Assembly: GCF_020906515.1 (NCBI RefSeq)
Contig: NC_085852.1
Location: 2,604,001-2,668,000 of the forward strand
Direction: 5' to 3'
Length of the DNA: 64,000 nt
Source of the DNA: Vanrija pseudolonga
Lineage: Eukaryota > Basidiomycota > Tremellomycetes > Trichosporonales > Trichosporonaceae
Shown here: positions 10,310-18,897 of the stretch, one piece after another
Layout: every line of letters begins with the position of its first letter
Numbering within the stretch: position 1 is the first letter of the stretch
Program-made: the position numbers and the translations under genes
Notes under the pieces: model-generated
The model's database searches: none
The model's input: the letters and a program-made list of their open reading frames with translations, nothing else
Told to the model about the DNA's origin: nothing

Positions 10310-12153
10310 ATGGCGAGCCGCTCACTCTTGACAAGGGCACTACGCGCCGCGCCGTCGACAATACGCGCATCCTTGCCGCGCGAGTTCGCGAGTGTTGCCG
10401 GGCCGAGCCGGGTCGCTGTCCTGCCCCGTCTCCGGATCGCGTATTACAGCGACGGCGCGCGACCAGCGAACTCGACTGGCGAGGCGGCAGCAGCTCCCGA
10501 AGCGCCTGCGCCAGCCACAGATGCCTCCTCATCCGACTCTGTGGCCCCATCACCCGCACCGGAGTCTGCCTCCCCCGAGCCGTGGATCGTAAGCCAGCCC
10601 TCGAGTACCCATCTGACCGCCGCAGCGCGCGGGCATCCCACCAGCCGTGGCGAAGCGTCTCGTCGCGGCCTACCCCTCCGCTGTCGGCCCGACGCCGGCA
10701 CAGCGCGGCCTCCTGCTCGCCGTGGGGAGGAACACGTCCGACGTCTACCTCCGCGACTACATGGGCCGTGGCAAGTGAGTCGCGTGGCGGGACAACACTA
10801 ACCGCCAGGACGTTCGCCGTCGCGCTCGCCGCGCTCTCGATGGTATTGGACAGCAAGCGCCAAGCGCTCATCCTCGTCCCCTCGCCCCACCTCGCGCAGC
10901 AGGTTACCGACCTTCTCGAGGCGTTCAGCCCGCGCAAGGGGCTGTACACGCTCATCGACCCCGAGTGGCTCAACCCCGACTGGGACGCCAAGGTCATCGT
11001 CGCGACGCCGAGCGCGTTCCTGGCCGCCGGGGTGCCCCCATTGCCGAACCTCACGCACATCTTCCTCGACGAGCCGGACACGATGCTCGGCCCGGTGCCG
11101 GGGCGGTTCGCGGACGGGCACCGGCTGGCCAAGCACCCGATCAACGTGCACCCCCCGCCGGTGGTCGAGGTGCTCAACACGCTCCTCGGCATCAAGGCTA
11201 CCAGGCGCGGCCGCGCCCCCGCGTGGCTCGACCACTCGGACCGGCGCGATATCCGCACGGTCTGGACGAGCGCCACGCTCGGCTCGGACGTGCGGCGGTT
11301 CGTCTATGGCCGCGGGTGGATCATGAAGGACGCCGGCGTCGTCGACTTCAACTTTACTGCTGGGGCCACGGAGCGCCAGCGCGCCGTGACCGACTCGCTT
11401 GACGCGATCGCCGACGAGGCGGGCGTCGGCGCGATCGTCCTCCCGCCCGTCAGCAAGCCAGAGCACTATGCGTTCGTCGTCGACTCGCTCGGACGGCTCC
11501 ATCCCCTCGGGGAGGGCCACCACAGCGGCCCGGAGCCCGAGGCGGCGCCAGCGCCCAAGGGCAAGGGCAAGCCGAACGCGAACGCGAGCGCGAGCGGCAA
11601 CCTCCACCCGCTGCTGGTTGAAGCGCTCGCGCTGCTCCACGCGACGAGCCCGCCCCCGGAGGGCACGTACGCCGTTGCGCTGCCGCCCGACGGCGCGAGC
11701 GGGCGCGAGCTGACCAAGGAGCTGCGCAAGCTCGGGGTAAGCAGCGCCGAGCTGCTCCCCGAGGTGATTGCGGGCGGTGTGCCGGTGCCGCCGCAGGGCG
11801 ACGGGGGCGCCGGCGCGCCGATTTTGATCTTGCCGCGGCACGCCGTGGCAGGCCTGCACCTCGCCAACCTGCACACCGTATACCTGCTCAACGGGCTCGA
11901 CATGGCGCGGCTGAGCAAGGCGAAGCGCGGGTTCGGGGGCGCGCGCGCGCGCGACACGTTCTACGCGGTGGTTGAGGGCCGGCTGGGCCGCGCGGGCACG
12001 CACGTCCCCGAGCGCCCGCAGCGGGTTATTTCCATCGTCGAGGCGGGCGGCGAGGAGGAGCGCGGGCTCTCCGAGCTGTTCGAGGGCAAGCTCAAGCAGG
12101 AGCGCGAGGCCACGGGGGACTACACCATCGCCGAGTGGGAGGGGCCGCTGTAA
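10310..12153 (+). CDS. Mitochondrial DEAD-box helicase-like protein, divergent
   Basis: Three exons (10310-10588, 10626-10774, 10809-12153) with 37- and 34-base introns give 590 residues in frame. The start (MASRSLLTRALRAAPSTIRA) is basic and hydroxylated with no acidic residue, a typical mitochondrial presequence. Helicase landmarks follow in order: a Q-motif-like GPTPAQRGLLLA; a P-loop YMGRGKTFAVALAAL, completed across the second intron; ALILVPSPHLAQQV (motif Ia); IVATPSAFL (Ib); FLDEPDTML at the motif II position; and TVWTSATLG (motif III). The second RecA-like half is poorly conserved, and I could not find a clear HRxGRxGR motif VI. Motif II reads DEPD rather than DEAD. The nearest family role is mitochondrial RNA or ribosome work, as for yeast Mrh4, but orthology is not shown. 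It could be a non-processive RNA chaperone. Confidence 0.78.
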
Positions 12154-12333
12154 GCTTGAGGAGGAGCACGCACCACTTTGTCATTGTACAACACCATAGT
12201 CATCACTCTGCATTCAAGGTCGTGGAATTATAACCGTACTGATTGATGGTGAAGATTAACCCTAGTATACGTGTACTGATGTCCAGGAAGAAACCCTAGT
12301 CTACAACTCTAGTCTATCAAGTCTATGGGCGCG

Positions 12334-13593
12334 CTACTCCTTCGGCTTGTACGTGTCGGCGCGGGCGAACGCGATGAGCACCATGACGAGGGCCTTGAGG
12401 CCAACCGCGACAGCGACTACGATCCAGCTCGCGGTCCAGCGGTGCATGACCGCGCCGATGAAGCTGCCGCCGAGCATGGAGAGGACGTAGAAGATGCGGC
12501 GGTTGCGCGGGCCGGCCTTGGGGTCGCCCCACGCCGCGAAGAGGTACTGGTCGGCGACAAAGTCGACGAACGTGGACGTCATGGGGGCCGTGGGGAGCTC
12601 GGCGCAGGAACTCTGGCGCGCCATGGCGACCTGCGCGCCCGACATGCCGGCGAAGAGGGCGAGTGTGGCCGCTTCCGCTGGGCCCTTGAGCGCCGTGCCC
12701 GGCGGGCCGGAGGGCGAGAGCAGCACGGCCGCGACGATGAGGAACACCATCTGGATGGCCGTCGTCAGGAGGAGCCATGCGCGGCGGCGCACGCCGAGCC
12801 ACAGGCCGATGTGCCCGAAGACGAACGCGCAGAAGAGGAAGGACGCGAGGGACACGGACGTGAGGACGACCTGGATGCGGAGCACACCGACGGCCGCAAC
12901 GGTGAGCACGATGGCGTTACCCGTCTGGTTGGACGCGAACGTGTGGAAGTCGGCGTAGGTCGTCGCGTCGAGCAGGCCCGTCGCGAGGGCCTGCATCACG
13001 AGGGCCGGGACGAGGGCGGTCGACGCGACGTCCTGCGCCGACCAGTCGGCCCACGACTCGCGCGAGAGCTTGTAGTCGAGCGGGTGGGCCGGGCGCGCGG
13101 CCTCGAGGTCGCGGGGTTTCGTGGGCGGGGACGTCGGCGGCGTGGTGTCTGGCTCGCTGGCCTTCTCGGACATGCCGGCGGTTGACGCCGACGCCGCGCG
13201 CTGCGTGATGTCGACATCGGCAGACACCTTGCCCTCGGCCTCTTCTTCGACGATGGCCGCCGGGCCGAGCGAGTACGCGCGCGCGCGGAGCGGCGACACG
13301 GCGTCGGGCGCGATGACGGGCGACGAGTCGACGCTGCGGACTGCTCGGCCAGTCATGATCGCGGCCAGCGTCGCGCCCTTGCCGAGGCTCTCGCGCGACA
13401 GGCGCCGCTCGAAGCTGATCCGCCGGTCGTGCTCGATCGCGCAGGTGCAGTCGTGCGCGTGTATCGGGGGCGAGGTGGGCGAGGTGGGCGAGGTGGCTGT
13501 GGCCGTTGTGGTGGCGGAGCGCGTAGAGCGCGCAGAGATGCGCGTGGTTATTGGTGGCCGGGGCGGCGTGTTGCTTGGTGCTGCGGTGCTCAT
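12334..13593 (-). CDS. DUF1275 (YoaK-type) membrane protein
   Basis: Intronless frame of about 419 residues. The first 180 are disordered, Ser/Thr/Pro-rich and basic. The rest is a polytopic DUF1275/UPF0700 domain. Family marks are GLLDATTYADFHTFASNQTG at the first core helix, QSSCAELPTAPMTSTFVDFV, and a late RNRRIFYVLSMLGGSFIGAV helix, with six or so membrane segments overall. The family is widespread in bacteria and fungi, and its transported or bound substrate is unknown. The ATG at 13593 is preferred because it begins a normal N-terminus (MSTAAPSN) and has good context; an in-frame ATG 15 codons upstream is also possible. It is convergent with the DEAD-box-like gene and divergent from the first GST. 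Confidence 0.85.
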   Translation of the reverse strand: MSTAAPSNTPPRPPITTRISARSTRSATTTATATSPTSPTSPPIHAHDCTCAIEHDRRISFERRLSRESLGKGATLAAIMTGRAVRSVDSSPVIAPDAVSPLRARAYSLGPAAIVEEEAEGKVSADVDITQRAASASTAGMSEKASEPDTTPPTSPPTKPRDLEAARPAHPLDYKLSRESWADWSAQDVASTALVPALVMQALATGLLDATTYADFHTFASNQTGNAIVLTVAAVGVLRIQVVLTSVSLASFLFCAFVFGHIGLWLGVRRRAWLLLTTAIQMVFLIVAAVLLSPSGPPGTALKGPAEAATLALFAGMSGAQVAMARQSSCAELPTAPMTSTFVDFVADQYLFAAWGDPKAGPRNRRIFYVLSMLGGSFIGAVMHRWTASWIVVAVAVGLKALVMVLIAFARADTYKPKE

Positions 13594-14191
13594 GGTGGCG
13601 AGTGAGTGCGTGAGTGGGTAAGTGGAGAACGTCAGCATCCCGAGACGACTCTAGTGCTTTTATCGCGGTGTGAGATCGGGAGGAGGTGTCAGTGGGTGGC
13701 ACATTCCAAACCTGCAGAACGTAGATCCGTGATACCAGCAGGGGCGGCGGATCGGTGCCGTGGCTGGGTGGCACGCACGCCTCTGCGTCACTGCGCAGAA
13801 TAGCACTGGCAGTGCACGTTTCTGGATCTCGTCTGCAGTCGTTCGGCATCTACGCAGAGACATCACGAAGGCGACATTCCGAGCTCCACTGCCGCATTCG
13901 TGATCTTCAGCCGCTGCCATTGTTGGAATTGCGACGACCGTGGGAAAGTGCCCGGTCGCAGCCGGCGCCGGTCACGTGTGGGGCAACTCGACTCCCCCGC
14001 CTCCACCCTCGCTGGCTGGTATCCTCGGTCTGTAATCGCCACACAACCGAGGAGCCAAGCAACGACACGACCGAGACGAGGCCGACGACACTGCACCCGC
14101 AGCAAAGCAAAGCACTCAAGCACGCACCCCTCGTCGGCATCACGGCCTCGGAGCACGACATTGCGACGACATCGATAAGACAAGGCGCGGC
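13594..14191. promoter_or_regulatory. Divergent promoter, DUF1275 / GST
   Basis: About 600 bases between two outward-facing starts. I see A/C-rich leader sequence before the GST ATG (CAAAGCAAAGCA near 14101) but no distinct box or RNA gene. Any shared control of the two genes is inference from layout only. Confidence 0.45.
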
Positions 14192-15045
14192 ATGCCGAAC
14201 ATCACAGTCCACCACCTCAACCATTCGCGCTCGGACCGCATCCTTTGGCTCCTCGAGGTGGGTGCCGCGCCGCGCCGCGCCACGGCCGAGATTGCTGACC
14301 GCCACCTGTAGGAACTCGGCCTTCCGTACACTGTCAAGGTACACTACCGCACCAAGCAGGGGTTCGCGCCGCAGTCCCTGCGTGATGTGAGCGACATTGC
14401 CAAGGTGGGTGAGGTGTCGTCAGTCAGGCTGTTGACCAGCAACTTACGCTGCCCAGTCCCCCGTGCTCGAGATCGATGGTGTGGTCCTCACCGAGTCGGG
14501 TGCAATCACGCACGCTCTACTCTCGCGGTACTGGACGCCCGGGCGCGGGCTGGAGCGCATGCCCTCCGAGACGTCCATATTCTGGGGCTACTTCTCCGAG
14601 GGCACGCTCATGCTCCACCTCCAGCCGGCGCGAACGGCGCAGCTCGGCGCGCGCATCTTTGCCGCCGACGACACGCTCACGGCCGCCGAGAAGGCGGGCA
14701 CACAAAAGTTCTACGAGTGGTTCCAGGGCATGGCGCGGACCACCGTCGACCCCGCGCTCGCAAAGGTCGAGTCGTACCTCGCTAGACAGGCCCCGGGGGT
14801 CGGCTTCTCCGGCACGACCGAGCTCGGGGAGGGTGATGTACGTCGGCGGTGCGGCAGTGCTGACGCCCCAGTTCATGCTGGCATTCGCGCTCAACAATAT
14901 CGCGTATGGTGGCAAAGTACGCCTGTACTCGCTCGGCCCGGCGTCGCTCGCCTGGGTCGACAGGATGCGCGCGCGGCCGGCGTTCCAGCGCGCCCAGCAG
15001 CGTATCAAGGACGAGGAGGCGTGGCAGAGGGCGCCAAAGTTGTAG
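14192..15045 (+). CDS. Glutathione S-transferase, Gtt1-like (tandem copy 1)
   Basis: Cytosolic-type GST that would conjugate glutathione to electrophiles or reduce peroxides. Four exons (14192-14257, 14312-14404, 14457-14837, 14872-15045) sum to 714 bases and 237 residues. The thioredoxin-like N-domain reads ITVHHLNHSRSDRILWLLEE, then ELGLPYTVKVHY, and SPVLEIDG with the glutathione-binding TESGAI (SPVLE...ESGAI is the cis-Pro and Glu-Ser glutathione motif). The helical C-domain follows, with LGEGDFMLAF across the last intron. As in yeast Gtt1, a Ser in HSRS near residue 12 probably serves as the catalytic hydroxyl. The next gene is a paralogue with the same intron positions, so the pair arose by local duplication. 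The final Lys-Leu resembles the second copy. Confidence 0.92.
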
Positions 15046-15419
15046 CGGCCCAGCCGCCTTGGGGCGTCACAGCTGTAGTTTATGCATGTTGTACTTCACG
15101 CTGCGGGGCGTGCGCACCCACAACTGCCAACCACCGACTGCCGGTCTGTCTCGTGTCTTCGCTGTCGGCCTGAACCGATGCCCACGCATCCTTGTGCAAC
15201 TCACCCGCCATTCCGCGAGGTGTAGTGCCATGGTGCCACTCGGTCAGCTTTGGTTGTCAGCGGCAGATGTCCGGGTATCAAGGACCAATCGACCCTTTGT
15301 GCCATTTCGGTACGTCAACTAGCCGATGATGACGGGCGACGGCCTAACAGTGGGGCTGGGTATGCAACAACAACTCGCTGTCCTCTTTTTCCTTTCTCAC
15401 GGCGCTATACTTCACCACA
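15046..15419. promoter_or_regulatory. Promoter of second GST
   Basis: About 370 bases between the tandem GST genes must contain the end of the first and the promoter of the second. The last 50 bases before the ATG are pyrimidine-rich (CCTCTTTTTCCTTTCTC). I see no known oxidative-stress element with confidence. Confidence 0.45.
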
Positions 15420-16271
15420 ATGGCAGCCCCCAGGATCATCGTGCACCACCTCGCGTTCACGCGGTCGCAGCGCGTCATCTGGGCGCTTGAGGTGAGTCTG
15501 GCCGGCTGGCGTGAGGACCAACTAACGCCCGCCCCAGGAACTCGGCCTCAAGTACGAGATCAAGGTACACCACTTTGCGCGCGGCGGCATGCCGCCGGGC
15601 ATCTTTGCGCTCAACCCGGTCGGCAAGGTGGGTTGTAGCGTGCTTGACCCCGCGCTCACGCCCCCAGGCCCCCGTTGTCGAGATCGACGGCAAGGTCATG
15701 GTCGAGTCCGGCGCGATCCTGCACTACCTCCTGACCAACTACGCCAAGCCCGGGTCGGGCATCGAGCAGACGCCGTCGCAGGAGTCCTACTTCTGGGCGC
15801 TGTTCTCGGAGGGCACGCTCATGTTCCAGGTACAGCCGGGGCGCTTTGTGGGCTTCACGGCCGCGTACCTCCTCAAGAGCGGCGGGCTGAACGAGGACGA
15901 GAAGAAGGGCGTCCAGGCGCTCAACGGCGCGTGGCAGGCCTCCGTGTCCAAGACCATCAAGGCGGCTCTCGGCGTCGTGGAGAAGGGCCTGGTCGAGCAC
16001 GAGAGCAACGGCGGCTTCTTCTCGGGCAACGCCAACATTGGCGAGGGTGACGTGAGGCTGTGGAAGGGGGCAAGCTGACACTGATGCCCAGTTTATGATG
16101 GCCTACCCCCTCATCGATATCTCGACGATGAAGGGCGCGCCGTACACCATCGGTCCGGCGACCCGTACGTATCTCGGCCGCGTGACCTCCCGCCCCGCGT
16201 TCATCGCCGCGGCCAAGAGGATCCGAGAGGAGGAGAAGGCGAACCCGCGCCCGTCCAGTGGCAAGCTGTAG
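15420..16271 (+). CDS. Glutathione S-transferase, Gtt1-like (tandem copy 2)
   Basis: Paralogue of the upstream GST, with the same four-exon plan: the first intron falls after the Glu codon of VIWALE, the second after NPVGK, and the third after GEGD. The N-domain is IIVHHLAFTRSQRVIWALEE, then ELGLKYEIKVHHF and APVVEIDGKVMVESGAILHY; the C-domain includes FWALFSEGTLMFQVQPGRFV and IGPATRTYLGRVTSRPAF. The protein has about 240 residues and ends SSGKL. The catalytic hydroxyl is likely the Thr or Ser of FTRS, at the place of HSRS in copy 1. Divergence between the copies is high enough that the duplication is not recent and substrates probably differ. Confidence 0.92.
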
Positions 16272-16389
16272 GAAGCAAGTTTGTTTGGGAATCGTTAGTC
16301 TTGGCCTGCCCGTCTCGCCGGAACCTCTGCCCGTGCCACAATGTATACATCCTGAATGATTGCGTTGTACAGCTGCCCATGTTGTCTCT

Positions 16390-17734
16390 CTACCTTGACA
16401 CGCGCCGCCCCCACCCCTCGTCGCGGCAGAAGGAATCCAACAAGCCCTGCACCCTCTGCTTGTCCTCGTCGCTACCCAGCGCGGCGCTAATCGCCCGCCG
16501 ACTCAGGTCCACCATGTCTTTGCGCGAGAGCGCAAAATGCGTCGCGGCGTGCACGTGCTCGTCTGTCGAGGTGGCCTGGAAGACGCCGACATCGTCAGTG
16601 CCGAGAGACAACGGGCCGCCTTTATCCCACCACCAGCCAAAGTGGTGGTCGACGATACCAGGCGCGCGCTCGACCCCGTCTTTCACCACGGGCGGGAGCA
16701 TGCCCGCGAGCACGTTACACGAGAGGCAGAGCTCTGGGGCAATCCCGGCGTCGAGGATGCGCTCGCGCAGCGGCACGGGCACGTGTATCGCGTGACCTAG
16801 CCTGCGCGGCTCCCAGCTGAGCAGCTCGTCGAGCTCGGCGTCGGTGCTCGACCCAGGCGTCTCGGCAAAGTGGAGCACGACGCCGAGTCCGCCGTCCCGC
16901 GCGCGCTTGAACGCCGGCGCGAGCGAGCGCAGGTCGCACGGCGCGGCGGGGTCGCCGCACAGGTCGACCCCGACGACGGGCAGGCCCTCGTCGCGCAGCC
17001 GCAGCGCGAGCTCGGCAATCTCCATCGCGGCGCCGGTGTCGTGCCGTGCGCGGTCGATGGACAGGATCAGGCGCGTGGGCATGCTTGCCCCGTCCGACGC
17101 GTTCCAGGCGACAATCTCGCGCAGCACGATGCGCACTGCCTCTTCCGCCGTCGTGTCGGGCAGCGCGCGCGGCGTGGTCCGCAGCTCGAGATACGCAACG
17201 CCGTCGGACAAGAAGTTGAGGAGCACGGCGCGCGTGGCTGTTGCCAGTGCGTCGGGCGTGTTGACGATACGGTAAACAAAGGCGCCGAAGTGGGCGAAGA
17301 AGCTGGGCGTGGCGTCAGCGAGGACATGGGCACGCGACACGCACGAGTCTATGCCTTGCGCATGCGATGGGTCTTTGAGCGCGGCAGCGGGCGGCGCGAC
17401 GCCGAGCTCGTCGCCGCGCGACCGCCGCATGTCCCAGATGGCCTGGAGCGTGTCGGCCGTGATGGAGCCATTGAGGTGGGCGTGGAGCTGGGCGCGTGAG
17501 TGTCAGTCAGTTGTGCCTGCTGTTGTTGTCACCTCTGCACCCACTCACCTCGACCTTGGGCAGGCGGAGACAGAAGGCGGGGTCCGGCGCGCGCGTCTCG
17601 GGCGGCACGGGGGCGCTCACGGCGCTCACGCTACCGCGGCGCATGCTCGGAGATGGGGAGGGCAGCAGCGACGACGGCGGCGGCAGAGTGGGCGACGACA
17701 AGGCGTCGCTGCTGTTATCATCGCTCTCACGCAT
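16390..17734 (-). CDS. Adenosine deaminase-like protein (ADAL/MAPDA type)
   Basis: Metal-dependent amidohydrolase of purine metabolism. The HLNGS form of the N-terminal motif points to the ADAL subgroup, which deaminates N6-methyl-AMP in plants and animals; here that activity is inferred. Two exons (17549-17734, 16390-17487) give 427 residues. The join creates PKVELHAHLNGS, the first metal site (His-x-His). Later come LELRTTPR, LHFAETPG (catalytic His/Glu), GHAIHV, SCNVLAGML and GTDDVGVFQ (metal and catalytic Asp pair). All expected catalytic residues are visible. An in-frame ATG at 17794 would add 20 residues without family similarity, so 17734 is preferred. The gene is divergent from the methyltransferase gene. 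Confidence 0.9.
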
Positions 17735-17982
17735 AGCGTGCGTGCGTGGGTGCGTGGGCATGCACGCGCAGCCGCTGATGATCACGGCAAGCATCAGTCG
17801 TTAATACAAATAAAGCGACCATGCCGACCTCGGCATGTCCCTCGGCAGCGGTCAGCTGCCTGGCACGGGTGGCTGCTCACGTGCAGATTGCGATTGTTGC
17901 ACATTGCGGCGTTTCGACTGGTCTCACTCTGATTGATACCAGCTGGCCAGCTGATCGATCGCTCGCACCTGTTCCGCCACCC

Positions 17983-18777
17983 ATGGACGCTCCGCTCCCC
18001 GCCCCGGCAACCAAGCACGTCGGCGCGCTGCAGCACCCCTTGCCGCGCAGCGACGTCGTCCTCACGCTGCAGCAGCGCACGGCGACGGCCGACGGCAAGA
18101 AGGACACGGGGACGACGGGCACGACGCTCTGGCTCGGCGGCCAGGTGCTCGCAGCGTATCTCGCCTCGCTGCCCCCGCCGGCGCGGGGCACGGCCGCGGT
18201 CGAGCTCGGCGCCGGCGTCGGCTTCTTGGCGCTCTCGCTTGCCGCGAGCGGGTACGACGTGCTCGCGACCGATGTCGAGCCTGTGCTGAGCACGGTCCTC
18301 GCGCCCAACGTTGACACGGGCGCGCGCCAGCTCCCCCGGGGGGCAGGCAGCGCCACAGCGGCGCTGATCGACTGGGTCGCTGTTGCGGACGCTGTACGCG
18401 CCGGCACGCCGCCGTTTGCCAGCTTGAGCCCCGCAGCGGCAGAGCACATTGCGCGCGCCGACGTCGTCGTGACGACCGACACCCTGTACGCGCCGTACCT
18501 CATCCAGCCGCTATGGGCGACGCTCAAGGCGATCTGTGGGCCGAGAGACAAGCCGCCCGCAGTGTACCTCTGCCTCGAGCGCCGCGACCCGCGCCTCGTC
18601 GACGCCGGCCTCGACGCGGGCAGAGAAGCCGGCTTCGAGATCCGTCGCGTCGCGCACGGCCGCGTAGCCAAGGCGCTCGATCGCGCCGGGTGGAGATGGG
18701 CTCCTGACGACTGGGCCGGCGTCGAGGTGTGGCGCGCAAAATGGAAAGCCGCGGCAGCGGACGCAGGCGAGGCGTAG
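17983..18777 (+). CDS. METTL21/EFM-type protein methyltransferase
   Basis: Intronless gene of 264 residues in the methyltransferase-16 (seven-beta-strand protein lysine methyltransferase) family. Motif I is VELGAGVGFLALSLAA. Motif post-I is VLATDVEPV, and the DTLYAPYLIQPLW block matches the D-x-x-Y segment of lysine methyltransferases. The TLWLGGQVLAAYL stretch before motif I is also family-like. Substrate is unknown; yeast relatives methylate translation elongation factors. The ATG at 17983 (MDAPLPAP) begins family-length protein; an in-frame ATG at 17821 would place the start almost against the divergent gene and adds a non-conserved segment. Confidence 0.82.
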   Translation: MDAPLPAPATKHVGALQHPLPRSDVVLTLQQRTATADGKKDTGTTGTTLWLGGQVLAAYLASLPPPARGTAAVELGAGVGFLALSLAASGYDVLATDVEPVLSTVLAPNVDTGARQLPRGAGSATAALIDWVAVADAVRAGTPPFASLSPAAAEHIARADVVVTTDTLYAPYLIQPLWATLKAICGPRDKPPAVYLCLERRDPRLVDAGLDAGREAGFEIRRVAHGRVAKALDRAGWRWAPDDWAGVEVWRAKWKAAAADAGEA

Positions 18778-18897
18778 GGCAGTGTCGCTGCCACTGCGCG
18801 CTGCACATGTAGACATAGCATACTCCCATGGATACCCTGCATATATGATACTAGTGCAATGATTCTATAATGCTCGCTGGCGCCTCGCGCCTCGCGC

